A DNA stretch of 36,375 nucleotides from Pseudomonadota bacterium (lineage in GTDB: Bacteria > Pseudomonadota > Gammaproteobacteria > Xanthomonadales > Xanthomonadaceae), in NCBI GenBank assembly GCA_018242465.1, contig JAFEBY010000011.1, positions 1-36,375 on the forward strand, written 5' to 3'. The position numbers and the translations under genes were made by a program. Positions 35,266 to 36,375 of the stretch are shown one piece after another (within the stretch, counting starts at the first letter, position 1; each line of letters begins with the position of its first letter). The notes under the pieces are model-generated. The model searched no databases. It was not told the DNA's origin and was given only the letters and a program-made list of their open reading frames with translations.

Positions 35266-35408
35266 AACCTGCCCACGTTCCTGCTGCGCTCGGCAGCTTG
35301 CGCGCGGGCGGTGCTCGGAATCCTCATGTACCACGACGTACACTGCGGCTCCTGCGCTCCGTCCACGCGCAATCTCCCATCGCTCGCGACGGAACGTGAA
35401 CAGGTTTT
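35264..35408. repeat. 145-bp nested palindromic intergenic element
   Basis: The outer arms AAAACCTGCCCACGTTCC (35264-35281) and GGAACGTGAACAGGTTTT (35391-35408) match as an inverted repeat at 16 of 18 positions. An inner pair, TTGCGCGCGGGCGG near 35298-35311 and CCGTCCACGCGCAA near 35360-35373, matches at 12 of 14. The centre is GTAC-CACGAC-GTAC (about 35328-35341). A small side hairpin GCTGC/GCAGC lies in the left arm. The element begins inside the dacA stop codon and fills nearly all of the dacA-ybeD gap. It could be a dispersed repeat, an RNA structure, or both. Confidence 0.75.
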
Positions 35409-35428
35409 GAGATAACGAGGATTCCGAC

Positions 35429-35707
35429 ATGGAAATCAAGTCAGACAATCCCGAGCACGGCTTCCAGTTCCCCGGCGTGTTTGAAATCACGGCGATGGGG
35501 CCGGCCGGTGCCGGTCTCGAGGCGGTGATTCCGACCTTGCTTGAGGATGCAGGCATCGAAGTGCTGCGTGAAACTGTCGCCACCCGCGATTCCTCGGGCG
35601 GCAAGTACGTATCGATCAAGCTCAACTTCAAGGCGTCGTCGCGCGAACAGTACGAAGCTGCGCATACCGCGTTGCGTGAACATCCCGAGGTGAAGTGGAC
35701 GCTGTAA
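35429..35707 (+). CDS. ybeD: DUF493 family protein YbeD
   Basis: Protein of 92 aa with an ACT-like/ferredoxin-like fold family pattern: [13 protein letters not shown], then [33 protein letters not shown] in consecutive parts, typical for DUF493. Function is not settled; it is conserved between dacA and lipB, hinting at a link with lipoate metabolism. CGAGGA upstream of the ATG may serve as the ribosome site. It overlaps lipB by 13 nt. Confidence 0.94.
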   Translation: MEIKSDNPEHGFQFPGVFEITAMGPAGAGLEAVIPTLLEDAGIEVLRETVATRDSSGGKYVSIKLNFKASSREQYEAAHTALREHPEVKWTL

Positions 35708-36372
35708 TCGTCCGTGAACTCGGGCGTCAGCCCTACATGCCGGTGTGGCATGCGATGCAGGGCTTCACCGATGCGCGCAACGACACCACCGTCGATGAGT
35801 TGTGGCTGGTCGAACACGATCCGGTGTTCACCCTCGGCCAGGCCGGCAAGCCCGAACACGTGCTCGCACCCGGCGATATCCCGGTGATCCCGGTCGATCG
35901 CGGCGGCCAGGTGACCTATCACGGCCCCGGCCAGATCGTCGCCTATCCGTTGCTCGACCTGAAACGGCTCGGCATCGGCGTGCGCGAATACGTGTGCCGC
36001 ATCGAGCAGGCGATCATCGACACGCTGGGCGAATGGAACATCGCCGCCGTTCGTCGCGAAGGTGCGCCCGGCGTCTACGTCAACGACGCCAAGATCGCCG
36101 CGCTGGGCATCCGCGTCCGTCGCGGCTGCACCTTCCATGGCCTCGCCTTCAACATCACCGGCGAAAGCACGCCACCATTCCAGCGCATCAATCCCTGCGG
36201 CTACATCGGCCTGCAAGTGATCGCGCTGGACGATCTTGGTGGTCCCGGTGGCATGGCGGCGGTCAAGCCGGTGCTGGTCGCCGAGCTTGCCCGCCAGTTC
36301 GGCCTGAAGCCGCAAACCGCGCCGGCGCCCGATCTCGCCGCGCTGGCCGGCCAGCGGCGCGAGGCCGCCTGA
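35695..36372 (+). CDS. lipB: lipoyl(octanoyl) transferase LipB
   Basis: Protein of 225 aa. It moves an octanoyl group from acyl carrier protein to the lipoyl domains of 2-oxoacid dehydrogenases. Signatures: [19 protein letters not shown] (residues 67-85 in parts), catalytic Lys133 in NDAKIAALG and Cys168 in INPCGYIG (E. coli Lys135 and Cys169). The GTG start overlaps the ybeD end by 13 nt, so translation is probably coupled. The Arg-rich end finishes 3 nt before the window edge; lipA is expected next but is not visible. Confidence 0.97.
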   Translation: MDAVIVRELGRQPYMPVWHAMQGFTDARNDTTVDELWLVEHDPVFTLGQAGKPEHVLAPGDIPVIPVDRGGQVTYHGPGQIVAYPLLDLKRLGIGVREYVCRIEQAIIDTLGEWNIAAVRREGAPGVYVNDAKIAALGIRVRRGCTFHGLAFNITGESTPPFQRINPCGYIGLQVIALDDLGGPGGMAAVKPVLVAELARQFGLKPQTAPAPDLAALAGQRREAA

Positions 36373-36375
36373 TCG

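Overview
The window is a piece of a GC-rich gammaproteobacterial chromosome. It is best explained as a member of the Xanthomonadaceae/Lysobacteraceae. The grounds are the gene orders (algR-hemC; lptM-dapF-DUF484-xerC; hslVU; mreBCD joined to mrdA-rodA-mltB-rlpA-dacA-ybeD-lipB), an HslV with an N-terminal pre-sequence, and small exported proteins of xanthomonad type. The genus cannot be fixed from the sequence alone. Almost everything is chromosomal housekeeping. I see no prophage, insertion sequence, CRISPR array, toxin-antitoxin module or defence island.

Layout. 1-486: 3' end of a 23S rRNA gene and a complete 5S gene, closing an rRNA operon, followed by a 39-bp repeat in three tandem copies that carries terminator hairpins (499-617). 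672-7099: small to medium genes on the + strand: an exported lytic transglycosylase, a HAD phosphatase, two small exported proteins, a thioesterase-like esterase, the LytTR response regulator algR, hemC, a WYL regulator and a small membrane protein. 7177-11429: two overlapping prolyl-oligopeptidase-family genes, one exported and one an oligopeptidase B. 11466-14131: lptM-dapF-DUF484-xerC. 14132-15653: a divergent metallo-beta-lactamase-fold hydrolase / TetR pair with two matching operator-like sites between them. 15722-17640: hslV-hslU. 17717-19558: a CLC-type channel or antiporter with CBS domains. 19644-21095 (minus): an FHS-family sugar transporter. 21234-24738: ubiE, an M1 aminopeptidase lipoprotein and a lipoprotein of unknown function. 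24754-25686 (minus): a PfkB-family kinase. 25845-36372: a run of ten genes for the rod-shape elongation machinery (mreB, mreC, mreD, mrdA, rodA), peptidoglycan trimming (mltB, rlpA, dacA), ybeD and lipB.

How the genes work together. MreB/C/D, PBP2 and RodA form the elongasome. MltB, RlpA and DacA cut or trim the product. DapF makes the meso-diaminopimelate used in the same wall, and the transglycosylase at 672 acts on it as well. LptM serves outer-membrane LPS export. HslUV is an ATP-dependent protease. HemC, UbiE and LipB belong to the heme, ubiquinone and lipoate pathways of respiratory metabolism.

Most interesting signals. (1) At least six genes have a -10-like hexamer ending exactly 6 nt before the start codon (GACAAT, GATAAT three times, CACACT, TACACT), which predicts leaderless mRNAs. 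(2) Several other genes have pyrimidine-rich leaders without a Shine-Dalgarno. (3) The TetR/hydrolase intergenic region holds two copies of GGAAYATYYATTCC placed around a clear promoter. (4) A 145-bp nested palindromic element fills the dacA-ybeD gap. (5) The 39-bp tandem terminator repeat follows 5S. I did not find a wholly new multi-gene system; the novelty here lies in regulation and sequence architecture.
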